Positions 1 to 6,718 of a stretch of 16,165 nucleotides of DNA are shown here, one piece after another. Within the stretch, counting starts at the first letter, position 1. Each line of letters begins with the position of its first letter. The position numbers were made by a program, and so were the translations under genes. Source of the DNA: Bacillus_I endophytica_A (lineage in GTDB: Bacteria > Bacillota > Bacilli > Bacillales > Bacillaceae_H); assembly GCF_026790145.1 (NCBI RefSeq), contig NZ_JALAMS010000066.1, positions 1 through 16,165 of the forward strand. The letters run 5' to 3'. The notes below the pieces were generated by a model. The model saw nothing but the letters and a program-made list of their open reading frames with translations, was not told the DNA's origin and did not search any database.

Positions 1-354
1 CGAGAGAAAGCGAATGCCATTATCTCGAAAGAGAACAGGAAAGCAGGAAACTGTATAACTGGATGGATACTATCGTCCTTACGGACAAACCCATGATAGA
101 CCCGAAAGGGAGCTGACTTCTCGTTGGTCTCTCGTAGGCACATAAGGTTGTGGCTATCTTTTGACGAAAGAAACGTACTGTTATGTATACCTCCATTTGG
201 AGCGTCGGCGTACGTTTTACTTGCCTCTATGGTATGTGATGAAGATACGACAGCAAATGGACCTGCAATGGGAGGCTTGAGCCGATGTGTCTTGAAAGGG
301 ACTTGCACGGTTCTTAGGGGAGGAGGGGGCAGTGATGCCCCTAACTTACCCGAC
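1..354 (+). mobile_element. 3' part of a group II intron (domains V and VI), left-truncated by the window
   Basis: A domain V hairpin lies at 279-313. It opens with GAGCCG and closes with CGGTTC, and an inner GTCTT/GGGAC stem is capped by a GAAA tetraloop; this is the catalytic core of group II introns. A domain VI-like G/C-rich hairpin (about 316-343, GGGGGC paired with GCCCC) follows, and the sequence ends in ACTTACCCGAC near 354, typical of bacterial intron 3' ends. The 278 bases before domain V carry no recognisable reverse transcriptase/maturase ORF, so this is either an ORF-less intron or one with an internal deletion. Domain V is 35 nt rather than the usual 34, with an extra A after GAGCCG. 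The 5' boundary is outside the window or not recognisable. Confidence 0.8.
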
Positions 355-604
355 TTAATTAGGTTTGTATGTCTTATATAAAAAAAGAAACAGTCTCTAC
401 AGATCTGTTTCTTTAGGAATTCCAATCCTATTTATCCTTTACCCCGAATATTTAAAATGAAACATGGTACATAGCATTTTTTAAAATATATTTCGCTTCT
501 TATAAATCACATTATGTAAATTCACACTATGTTTTATTCCTTAACGTTGTGAAAATACATAATCCTGACACTATCACTAGATAAATAAGGAATGGAGTAT
601 TGTA
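355..604. other. Intergenic stretch without a supported gene
   Basis: AT-rich sequence between the intron end and the phosphatase terminator. Apart from the hairpin at 384-414 I see only a loose inverted pair of ATTCCTTA/TAAGGAAT (about 535-595), with no coding signal. Confidence 0.5.
384..414 (+). terminator. Hairpin downstream of the group II intron
   Basis: A 10-bp perfect inverted repeat (AAAGAAACAG / CTGTTTCTTT) with an 11-nt loop. The A-rich 5' flank and T-containing 3' arm give a weak bidirectional intrinsic terminator. Which gene it serves is unclear. Confidence 0.5.
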
Positions 605-667
605 TTTACAAAACAAAGAGGCTGAATGAAAGCATAAGCTCCTATTCAGCCTCTTTGTTTTTGTAAA
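605..667 (-). terminator. Strong intrinsic terminator of the alkaline phosphatase gene
   Basis: A nearly perfect inverted repeat of about 23 bp (605-627 against 644-667) with a GAGGCTGAAT core and T/A-rich outer arms, just downstream of the phosphatase stop codon on the minus strand. Its symmetry could also stop transcription arriving from the plus strand. Confidence 0.85.
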
Positions 668-676
668 AAAGAAGAA

Positions 677-2143
677 CTATTTACTTTGTTTCATTTGTTC
701 TAAGATATAGAAGACGTTTTTAGCTTGTTCCGTATTATCCATTAACCCTGAGAACATCTCTTTTCCAGGACCATATCCGTAAACATCTACTTCCTCACCA
801 GTATGCCCTGAAGTAGTCCATCCTGTGTAGGAACGCTTATTAAAAATGTCCTCAATGGCATTATCAATCTTTACTTCATCCTTTGTTTGAGCAGCTTGCT
901 TAACAGATTTAATTTCTTCTGGTTTTAACTTTAGTTTAATGTTTTGTTTTAAAGTCTTTTCTACGTCTGCACCATCTATAATCTGCTTAGCCATAAAGTC
1001 GGGCGTCTTTTTCGCTGCTTTAATCGGTCCTGTTAACCAATTATAGATTCCCTCGCCGTTTTCATCATCGGCTCCTAATGAGAATCCACCTGTTGAATGG
1101 TCAGCTGTGGCAATCACGAGTGTATGCTTGTCCTTTTTCGCAAAGTCAATTGCTGCCTTAAATGATTTTTCAAAATCATCCATTTCGCTCATAGCAGCGA
1201 CCACATCATTGTCGTGGCCCGCCCAATCAATCTGACTTCCTTCTACCATCAAAAAGAACCCATTCTCATTTTGATTTAAGCGTTTGATAGCAGATTTCGT
1301 CATTTCCTCGGCCGAAGGAGTGTTAGCGCTGCGATCAATCGCTTTATCAAGACCCCCCTCAGCAAATAGACCTAGAACTTGTTCATCTTTATTTTTTAAT
1401 AACTCTTGTTTATTGGTTACATATCCATAACCGTCTTTCTTAAATTCTTTCGTTAGGTTACGGTCATCTCGAATAAAGTGTCTCTTCCCTCCGCCAAGTA
1501 AAACATCTATTTTGTGTTCACCATTAACCATTTCGTCATAGTAATCATTTGCAATCTCATCCATGTTATCGCGGTGGTGATCATGTGCACCGAACGATGC
1601 TGGAGTGGCATGGGTGATTTCTGATGTGGCAACTAATCCTGTTGACATGCCATTCTCTTTGGCTTGCTCTAAGACCGTTTTAATTTCAGATTTATCATTA
1701 TCTACCGAAATAGCATTATTATACGTTTTTTCCCCACCTGACATAGCTGTTGCAGCAGCTGCAGAATCCGTAATATTTTCTTGATCATCCTCTGAGTACG
1801 TGGTTTGTACCCCGATAAAATGTTCATCGAATGCTGTAAACTCCCGTTCTGGTGTTTTAGGGTTATCCTTCATGTAGCGATGGGCTGTTATATAAGAAGG
1901 TCCCATTCCATCACCAATCAAAAAAATGACATTTTTAATGTCTGGATTTTCTTTCTTAATCTGTTCCACAGCTTCGGCATGCATGGTGTTTTGAGTTTGT
2001 TTTTTAGTTTGTACTTGAGTTTGTTGTTCAGCCTCTACTCTATCTGATTTATTATAGGCTGTTACCCCAATTAAACTACCAAGTGCAATCGTAGTCACAG
2101 TAGCAAATGGCACAATTTTTTTTGTGAAAACTTTCTTAATCAC
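677..2143 (-). CDS. phoB: Secreted alkaline phosphatase (PhoA/PhoB family)
   Basis: Zn/Mg-dependent phosphomonoesterase that releases phosphate outside the membrane during phosphate starvation. The 488-aa protein has a signal peptide-like N-terminus (KK-rich start, hydrophobic residues 10-30). Catalytic motifs follow in order: IGDGMG with metal ligand D78, DSAAAATAMS with nucleophile S127, ITHATPASFGAHDHH (178-190), MVEGSQIDWAGHDND with E301 and H310, TADHSTGG (D348, H349), and SGHTGEEV with H447. From memory the sequence resembles Bacillus subtilis PhoB slightly more than PhoA (the SAAAATAMS and WAGHDND stretches), so the symbol is provisional. The start is GTG at 2143, seven bases after AAAGGGAGAG. 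A Pho box lies upstream and a strong terminator downstream. It appears to be monocistronic and intact. Confidence 0.95.
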   Translation of the reverse strand: MIKKVFTKKIVPFATVTTIALGSLIGVTAYNKSDRVEAEQQTQVQTKKQTQNTMHAEAVEQIKKENPDIKNVIFLIGDGMGPSYITAHRYMKDNPKTPEREFTAFDEHFIGVQTTYSEDDQENITDSAAAATAMSGGEKTYNNAISVDNDKSEIKTVLEQAKENGMSTGLVATSEITHATPASFGAHDHHRDNMDEIANDYYDEMVNGEHKIDVLLGGGKRHFIRDDRNLTKEFKKDGYGYVTNKQELLKNKDEQVLGLFAEGGLDKAIDRSANTPSAEEMTKSAIKRLNQNENGFFLMVEGSQIDWAGHDNDVVAAMSEMDDFEKSFKAAIDFAKKDKHTLVIATADHSTGGFSLGADDENGEGIYNWLTGPIKAAKKTPDFMAKQIIDGADVEKTLKQNIKLKLKPEEIKSVKQAAQTKDEVKIDNAIEDIFNKRSYTGWTTSGHTGEEVDVYGYGPGKEMFSGLMDNTEQAKNVFYILEQMKQSK

Positions 2144-2205
2144 AACAAATCTCTCCCTTTTCTTCTAAGATGTATATGAGCATTAATTCAAGGGTAAAGG
2201 GGAAA

Positions 2206-2244
2206 TATAAATCTAGTATAAATATAATATTAAGATATTGTTAA
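2206..2244 (-). promoter_or_regulatory. PhoP-binding region (Pho box) of the alkaline phosphatase gene
   Basis: Read on the minus strand, four hexamers TTAACA, TTAATA, TTTATA, TTTATA occur with exactly five bases between each (11-bp period), about 60-100 bases upstream of the GTG start. This matches the known Bacillus PhoP consensus of TT(A/T/C)A(C/T)A direct repeats, of which four bind two PhoP dimers. A TATACA at about 2171-2176 (minus strand) could be part of the -10 region, but that is uncertain. Confidence 0.8.
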
Positions 2245-2410
2245 GTGGCTATATTATTTTAATTTACAAAATCCAGTCAGGGTAATGAATCTTTTAGGGA
2301 GAAATAATTAAAAAAGGTCGTCCGTAAAAGTATACTTTGGAGTTAGTAATAGTTTTATGGACACAATTTAATTAAGTCCTTACAATTATTTTTGAGAGGA
2401 TGTGTCCGGA

Positions 2411-2686
2411 TTGAAACGTAAACCTACAGGCAAAAAGTATAATGATGATTTTAAGAAAACGATTGTGGATTTATATCAGACTGGAAACTCGGTAAAAGAA
2501 TTAAGCAGCGAATATGGCGTATCAGAAGTAACGATCTATAAATGGGTGAAAGAATTTACACCTATAAATTCAGAAAAAGGCTCTCTGACACCGAAAGAGT
2601 TAGCTGAGATTCAGAAAGAAAACCTTCGGTTAAAACAAGAACTAGACATTTTAAAAAAGGCTATGGCCATATTCACGAAAAAGTAA
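2411..2686 (+). CDS. IS3-family OrfA, DNA-binding part of the transposase
   Basis: A roughly 91-aa protein with an N-terminal helix-turn-helix (residues about 10-45, DFKKTIVDLYQTGNSVKELS then YGVSEVTIYKWVKEF) and a C-terminal leucine-zipper-like stretch (ENLRLKQELDILKKAM). That is the normal OrfA layout of the IS3 family: terminal-repeat recognition and multimerisation. The start is most likely TTG at 2411, ten bases after GAGAGGA; a GTG at 2402 is in frame but only one base from that site. The gene ends just after the frameshift signal, so most of its product is OrfA, with some read on into OrfB. Confidence 0.85.
   Translation: MKRKPTGKKYNDDFKKTIVDLYQTGNSVKELSSEYGVSEVTIYKWVKEFTPINSEKGSLTPKELAEIQKENLRLKQELDILKKAMAIFTKK
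2653..2659 (+). promoter_or_regulatory. Programmed -1 frameshift site (A AAA AAG)
   Basis: The heptamer A AAA AAG is in the correct phase at the end of orfA. A -1 slip continues without a stop (GYGHIHEKVTETELNHF...) directly into the orfB frame, joining both parts into a single OrfAB transposase. Confidence 0.8.
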
Positions 2687-2745
2687 CAGAAACAGAGTTA
2701 AACCATTTTATTGAGAAACACAAAGGTCAATACTCCGTCCAGAAA

Positions 2746-3561
2746 ATGTGCGAAGTGCTAACGATTCCAAGAAGCAGCTACTATAGCTCCTTTAAAAAGA
2801 CGGTGTCAAAGCGTGAACAGGAAAATCAAGAACTTACGAAAGAAATCCAACGGATTTATCTGAAAAGTAAAGCGCGTTATGGTGCTCCGAAAATTCATAA
2901 AACCTTATTAAACAATGGGTTTTATCTTAGTCTAAAACGTGTCCAGCGCTTAATGAGAAAGGCTAGCATCCGTTCTATCACGAAGAAAAAATATCGTCCC
3001 TATCCATCAAAAGAAAAGGTTGTTCAGCTGAATAATCTTTTAAAGCGAGACTTCTCTACTCGGATGATTAATGAGAAATGGGTGGCAGATATTACGTATA
3101 TTCCTACGGTAAAAGAGGGCTGGTGCTATTTAGCATCCGTATTAGATTTACACTCGAAAAAAATCGTTGGTTATTCTTTTTCACGTTCCATGACGTCAGA
3201 GCTTGTGATAGAAGCCCTTCAAAACGCCTGCTTTTCTCAAAAGCCTCGTAAGGGCCTAGTTCTTCACACCGATCTTGGCTCACAATACACCAGTAGTGAG
3301 TTTACTCAGTATGTCCAAAAACACAACATCAAGCAGTCTTTTAGCCAGATAGGCTGCCCTTATGACAATGCCTGTATGGAGTCGTTTCATGCCATATTAA
3401 AGAAAGAAGAAGTATATCATACCCAATACACAAACTATTCAGCTGCAAAGTTAGCCATGTTTCAGTTTATAGAAGGCTGGTATAACCGTAACCGAATCCA
3501 TAGTGGTCTCGGTTATCAAACCCCTCAAGCTATTGAGGATCAAATTAGAAAAACAGCTTAA
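2746..3561 (+). CDS. IS3-family OrfB, DDE integrase-type transposase
   Basis: This is the catalytic part of the transposase. The 271-aa frame has an HTH_21-like region (about 30-75, RYGAPKIHKTLLNNG) followed by an rve integrase core. The catalytic triad is visible as D115 (WVADITYIP), D176 (LHTDLGSQY) and E212 (NACMESFH), with 35 residues between the second Asp and the Glu and a basic residue seven positions later, as in DD(35)E enzymes. The reading frame is open upstream of the ATG back to the slip site at 2653, so the working product is probably the OrfAB fusion. No inactivating change is seen. Confidence 0.92.
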   Translation: MCEVLTIPRSSYYSSFKKTVSKREQENQELTKEIQRIYLKSKARYGAPKIHKTLLNNGFYLSLKRVQRLMRKASIRSITKKKYRPYPSKEKVVQLNNLLKRDFSTRMINEKWVADITYIPTVKEGWCYLASVLDLHSKKIVGYSFSRSMTSELVIEALQNACFSQKPRKGLVLHTDLGSQYTSSEFTQYVQKHNIKQSFSQIGCPYDNACMESFHAILKKEEVYHTQYTNYSAAKLAMFQFIEGWYNRNRIHSGLGYQTPQAIEDQIRKTA

Positions 3562-3582
3562 GACTTAACTTTTTTGTGTCCA

Positions 3583-4490
3583 AATTATTGACTCAAATCC
3601 AGTAAATACCTGGGATGGATCATTGGCCTGTTATACATTCTCTACTTTTTGTATACTGCTGCCGATAATATACATAGTTTCGGGGGGGCTGCTTTCGTCG
3701 ATCATGACCGAAACCCCATTACTCGCCATCATTATCTTACTTGTTCTTGTCATTTGTTAAGTCCTTTATCTAGGGATTGAAGTAGTAGGGAGAAGAAGTC
3801 TTCATTGTCATCTTGATTTTGTTGGGGGTAGCAGGAAATTTTCTCGTCCTTGTTTCAGGTAATATTAATTTTCATCATTTGCAGCCGTTTCTTGAACACG
3901 GATGGAAACCCATCTTAACGACGGCCTTTCTGGAGACTAGCAATTTTCCTTTTGATCAAATGGTTGTCTTTATGATGTTGTTTCCTTATTTAAACCGTCC
4001 TGGATTAGTGAAAAAAGTATGGTTGTCTGCCTTGATTTCAAGTGGTCTTATCTTATGTTGGACAGCAAGTTTAAATATCGCTGTTCTTGGTGTTGAAGTA
4101 GTAGAGAGATCTACTTTTCCTTTGTTATCAACCGTTGGGAAGGTCAGTCTTTTTGAATTTATCCAACGAATAGATGCTATTGTTGTGTTTACTTTGTTGA
4201 TGACGGTGTTTTTCAAGGCATCGATCTTTTTCTATGGTGCCCTAATTGGAATCGTAGATTTGTTCAAGCTAAAAAATCATAAACAGATTATTTTACCAAT
4301 TGGTTGTATTCTCATCTTTTTGTCAATGATTAGGGCCTCTGATTATTCAGAACACACAGAGGAAGGTACCTATTTCCTTCATTACATCACCGTTTATTTC
4401 CATATCATTATGCCATTGCTAATGCTGCTTGTTACTTTGAGTCGTAATCGTTTCAAGAAGAAAGGGAGCTTGAAATCAAATGAAACATAA
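3583..4490 (+). pseudogene. gerKB: Decayed gerKB-type spore germinant receptor B subunit
   Basis: GerAB/GerKB proteins are multi-TM spore inner-membrane permease-like subunits of nutrient germinant receptors. Family sequence appears in three frames. YLGWIIGLLYILYFLYTAADN starts at 3607. A seven-G run (3682-3688) shifts frame to GGLLSSIMTETPLLAIII. An in-frame TAA (3758-3760) interrupts VIC-VLYLGIEVVGR. A second shift near 3797-3802 opens the last frame, FIVILILLGVAGNF to the stop at 4490, with PFLEHGWKPIL and SFPFDQ-type motifs. Roughly the first 80-90 residues are missing, and the remaining sequence starts right at the IS right end. A terminator follows directly, so gerKB was probably last in its operon, as in gerK-type A-C-B loci. 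No A or C subunit gene is in the window. It cannot make a working receptor. Confidence 0.9.
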
Positions 4491-4511
4491 TAATGATTAT
4501 GCTATATTCCA

Positions 4512-4547
4512 AAGCTATCGGTTCTAAATAAATCCGATGGCTTTTTT
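4512..4547 (+). terminator. Intrinsic terminator after the gerKB relic
   Basis: A GCTATCGG / CCGATGGC stem with one G-U pair and a 12-nt loop, followed by six T. It is well placed as the original end of the germination operon. Confidence 0.8.
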
Positions 4548-4605
4548 AAAGTGTGAAATTTTTGGTCTACTATAGTACCCTATTGGAAGTATTTTTCTCA
4601 TATAC

Positions 4606-4692
4606 ATGTTCTCGTGGTTAATCTTATTTCTAAGAACTAAAAGAGATGCAAAAGAATTAAATATGCTTCTAAAAAATAAAAAGGATACTTAA
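4606..4692 (+). other. Possible 28-codon membrane-peptide ORF or gene remnant
   Basis: ATG at 4606 opens a short frame with one hydrophobic segment (MFSWLILFL) followed by a charged tail (RTKRDAKELNMLLKNKKDT). The composition resembles the C-terminus of a small membrane protein. There is no convincing ribosome binding site, the frame is closed by a TAG just upstream, and its 3' end runs into a terminator-like hairpin. It may be only a relic. Confidence 0.25.
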
Positions 4693-4708
4693 ATTATCCT
4701 TTTTATTT
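4674..4708 (+). terminator. A/T-rich intrinsic terminator
   Basis: A 14-bp perfect inverted repeat (AAATAAAAAGGATA / TATCCTTTTTATTT) with a 7-nt loop. Being flanked by A and T tracts it could work in both directions. Confidence 0.65.
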
Positions 4709-5045
4709 TCATATTTATTTTTTTCTTTTCGTAAAATTCAAAATCCATACTTCTTAAATAATTATTTGTAAAACTATGCATCCGTAAAAGTATACCTAAA
4801 GGAAAAGAAAAAGCACAAATTAGTTGTCACTCAACGGGTTTGCGATTTTTTCACTTCTGATAAGGCGTTTCAAAAACTATGGTTTCTGAGATGAATTAAT
4901 GGTTAATGTTCTTTCAACGTCTTTATGTTTTGACAACTTTCCTTGTCTATACTGAAAAAATGATACTATCCCTGTATTTTTTCAAATTATTACCTATAAT
5001 TATTTAAAAAATAATGTAGATCCTAATGAATATACAGTTATTATT
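4709..5045. other. Intergenic region upstream of yhcN
   Basis: No gene is supported. It holds the second copy of a 15-bp direct repeat (4781-4795; first copy 2321-2335). A short open frame at about 4782-4890 encodes a peptide reading KHKLVVTQRVCDFFTSDKAF that looks like protein sequence, but I cannot assign it. A GATACTA at 4962-4968 resembles a sigma-G -10 element, but no good -35 is at the right distance. Confidence 0.4.
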
Positions 5046-5060
5046 AAGGAGTGAAAAAAG

Positions 5061-5657
5061 ATGAAGAAGAGAAGATATTTATTCGGTCTCCTATCAACCA
5101 TTTTATCTGTAGGGTTTCTTTTTGGGTGCAATGATAAAAAAGATGAAGCTGAACCTGATCCAACTGAAGAACCTTCTGAGCAAAAAAGGGATGAAGCTGA
5201 ACCCGATCCAACTGAAGAACCTTCTGAACAAAAAGCTGAGAATGATCGTAACAATGGACCACAAGATGTTAGGTACCAACCCGATAGAGATCGAAATGAT
5301 AATTTAGGTGATAACAATCAAACACGGTTAGAAGTGGCTAATGATGCTGAGGATCGTGTTGTTAAATTAGACGAAGTAGACAGCGCAAACGTGATTGTTA
5401 CAAACCGAAATGCCTATGTTGCAGTGGTTTTAAAGAATGGAGCAAAAGGAGAGGTAACCGATCGTTTAGAAAAGAAGATCGCAGATCAAGTAAGAGATAC
5501 AGACCCGGATATTCGGGACGTATTTGTGTCCTCAAACCCTGATTTTGTAAAAAGAATGACGGATTATGGAAACAGAATTAATGAAGGCGATCCAATAGAA
5601 GGATTATTTGAAGAGTTTACTGAAACAACTCGAAGAGTATTTCCTAATGTTCGTTAA
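5061..5657 (+). CDS. yhcN: YhcN/YlaJ-family sporulation lipoprotein
   Basis: A 198-aa lipoprotein of the YhcN/YlaJ family, found in the inner membrane of spores; family members are typically made under sigma-G control and affect germination or outgrowth. The N-terminus is a lipoprotein signal with a hydrophobic core and lipobox VGFLFGC (C23). A low-complexity acidic linker follows, then the conserved domain (about 90-198): RLEVANDAEDRVVKLDEV, NAYVAVVL, then FVSSNPDFVKRMTDYGNRI, GDPIEGLFEEFTETTRRVFPN. From memory this is very close to B. subtilis YhcN. The ribosome binding site AAGGAGTG is at 5047-5054. The linker contains a duplicated 16-residue unit. A second, divergent family member lies at 15029. 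Confidence 0.9.
   Translation: MKKRRYLFGLLSTILSVGFLFGCNDKKDEAEPDPTEEPSEQKRDEAEPDPTEEPSEQKAENDRNNGPQDVRYQPDRDRNDNLGDNNQTRLEVANDAEDRVVKLDEVDSANVIVTNRNAYVAVVLKNGAKGEVTDRLEKKIADQVRDTDPDIRDVFVSSNPDFVKRMTDYGNRINEGDPIEGLFEEFTETTRRVFPNVR
5142..5234 (+). repeat. 48-bp tandem duplication inside yhcN
   Basis: Two adjacent copies (5142-5189 and 5190-5234, the second lacking the last codon) differ at only a couple of third-codon positions and encode DEAEPDPTEEPSEQK twice. The unit is a multiple of three, so the frame is kept. Confidence 0.9.
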
Positions 5658-5707
5658 ATAAGAGTGACGGAGCGTAACAAGTCAATCCACTATGTTTTAG
5701 AAAAAGA

Positions 5708-5736
5708 GAAACCTCCTTATAAATTAAGGAGGTTTC
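5708..5736. terminator. Hairpin after yhcN with a perfect Shine-Dalgarno in its 3' arm
   Basis: GAAACCTCCTTA / TAAGGAGGTTTC is a 12-bp perfect stem with a 5-nt loop. On the plus strand no U tract follows; on the minus strand CTCTTTTTC does. It may be the end of yhcN transcription, a minus-strand terminator, or a structure masking the AAGGAGG that sits six bases before an ATG at 5739. Confidence 0.55.
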
Positions 5737-5755
5737 GTATGTATACTTCTCTCAA

Positions 5756-5863
5756 TTGAAGGCAACATTAGTAATTATTTTACATTCAACTTTTTTAGTT
5801 ACCGTGACAGTAGAATTAATACAACATCTTTCTCATTTAGAGGGAAATATTACATCTAGCTAA
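5756..5863 (+). other. Possible small membrane-peptide ORF, perhaps frameshifted, upstream of the PAP2 gene
   Basis: A 35-codon frame from TTG 5756 to TAA 5861-5863 encodes a hydrophobic segment (KATLVIILHSTFLVTVTVEL) and a polar tail. A perfectly spaced AAGGAGG serves the ATG at 5739, but that frame stops after six codons (MYTSLN) at a TGA overlapping the TTG. A single frameshift would join the two. It could be a leader-type arrangement or a broken small gene; the protein is not recognised. Confidence 0.3.
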
Positions 5864-5883
5864 AAAATAAGGAGATAATTGTT

Positions 5884-6426
5884 ATGGACTATAAAATGTT
5901 TAGGGTAATCAATCAGTTGGCTGGTCGTTATTCTTCATTAGATTTGCTGCTGATATTGATTTCAAAAAAGATTCGTTATGTATTTATGTTTATATTGATT
6001 TTCATGTGGTTTCGAAACTATTTGCAAAGAAAAGTGATATTATATGCAGTAATATCTGCAGCCTTTACTCTAGTTATTAACACGTTGATTAAATGCTTTT
6101 ATTTTAAGCCTCGCCCATTTATAAAACACCGTGTCGGCATACTCATTCCTTCAAAGATGGATTCTTCATTTCTAAGTAAACATACGTTGCTTACGTTTGC
6201 AGTATCTACTTCTATCTTTCTTCATAAACGTGTCCTCGGGTCAGTTATGTGGGGACTGTCCTTATTAACAGGATTCTCAAGGATCTGGCTAGGCCATCAT
6301 TATCCTTCTGATATTATCCGAAGCATCTTCATTGGTAGCTTGACAAGCGTTATCATTGACAAATTTGCATGTTTTTTAAAGAGATTGAATCGAAAAATAA
6401 AAGCAGTATCATGTTCCAAGATATAA
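5884..6426 (+). CDS. bcrC: PAP2-family membrane phosphatase, BcrC-like undecaprenyl pyrophosphate phosphatase
   Basis: BcrC-type enzymes dephosphorylate undecaprenyl pyrophosphate at the outer face of the membrane, recycling the lipid carrier for cell-wall synthesis and giving bacitracin tolerance. The 180-aa protein has several TM segments. The PAP2 motifs are K70-x6-R77-P78, a second motif around S98 and H100, and S132-R133-x5-H139-x3-D143 (SRIWLGHHYPSD). The GFSRIWLGHHYP stretch and overall length match B. subtilis BcrC (about 193 aa). The second motif reads FLSKH where FPSDH is usual: the catalytic-site His and Ser remain, but the Pro and Asp are replaced. The ribosome binding site AAGGAGA is at 5870-5876. 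The sigma factor cannot be told from the sequence. Confidence 0.85.
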   Translation: MDYKMFRVINQLAGRYSSLDLLLILISKKIRYVFMFILIFMWFRNYLQRKVILYAVISAAFTLVINTLIKCFYFKPRPFIKHRVGILIPSKMDSSFLSKHTLLTFAVSTSIFLHKRVLGSVMWGLSLLTGFSRIWLGHHYPSDIIRSIFIGSLTSVIIDKFACFLKRLNRKIKAVSCSKI

Positions 6427-6565
6427 ATGAAGCGTTTTGAATATGTAATTGTGGTAGACTCGGTTCTGGATTTACTTTATTTGTGAGTCGTAGTATTTGC
6501 TCTCTTAGTGATTATTGAATGTAGTTTTTATGGTGGAGACTTTTATGGATACTGATGACAATAAG

Positions 6566-6605
6566 ATAAAGCGTCTAAGGGGTTTTCCTTAAGTGTCTTA
6601 TTTTT
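6566..6605 (+). terminator. Likely terminator of the PAP2 gene
   Basis: An imperfect 15-bp stem with G-U pairs and two mismatches (ATAAAGCGTCTAAGG against CCTTAAGTGTCTTAT), loop GGTTTT, followed by a run of T. It lies 140 bases past the stop codon. Confidence 0.55.
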
Positions 6606-6616
6606 AATTATGAAAT

Positions 6617-6649
6617 AAGACTGATGAGCTCAGCAACCTTATCAGTCTT
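6617..6649 (-). terminator. Likely terminator of the alpha/beta hydrolase gene
   Basis: A 9-bp perfect stem (AAGACTGAT / ATCAGTCTT) with a 15-nt loop. On the minus strand it lies 70 bases beyond the hydrolase stop codon and is followed by ATTTCATAATT, a weak U tract. Confidence 0.5.
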
Positions 6650-6718
6650 CTATAGTTATCATCGGGTCTTATACATATGGGACTTTAGGATTCCTCATTT
6701 TTTAAATCTCTTTTAGTT

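Larger units (their letters stand above)
2358..3582 (+). mobile_element. Complete IS3-family insertion sequence (1225 bp)
   Basis: The ends are imperfect inverted repeats beginning TGGACACAA on both sides, with a second matching block (TTAAGTC) at the same distance; about 17 of the first 21 positions match. Inside are the orfA and orfB reading frames with an A AAA AAG slip site between them, as in IS3-family elements that make OrfAB by -1 frameshifting. The flanks do not show the usual 3-4 bp target duplication (TTTA on the left, AATT on the right), and gerKB is cut exactly at the right end. This suggests an adjacent deletion or recombination after insertion. Confidence 0.93.

Noticed and set aside
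124..381. 85-codon plus-strand ORF at the left edge
   Set aside because: It runs through group II intron domains V and VI, so the structured RNA explains the sequence; its peptide has no protein-like features.
5000..5317. Minus-strand ORFs rich in Ser/Leu repeats over yhcN
   Set aside because: They are antisense readings of the duplicated acidic linker of yhcN.
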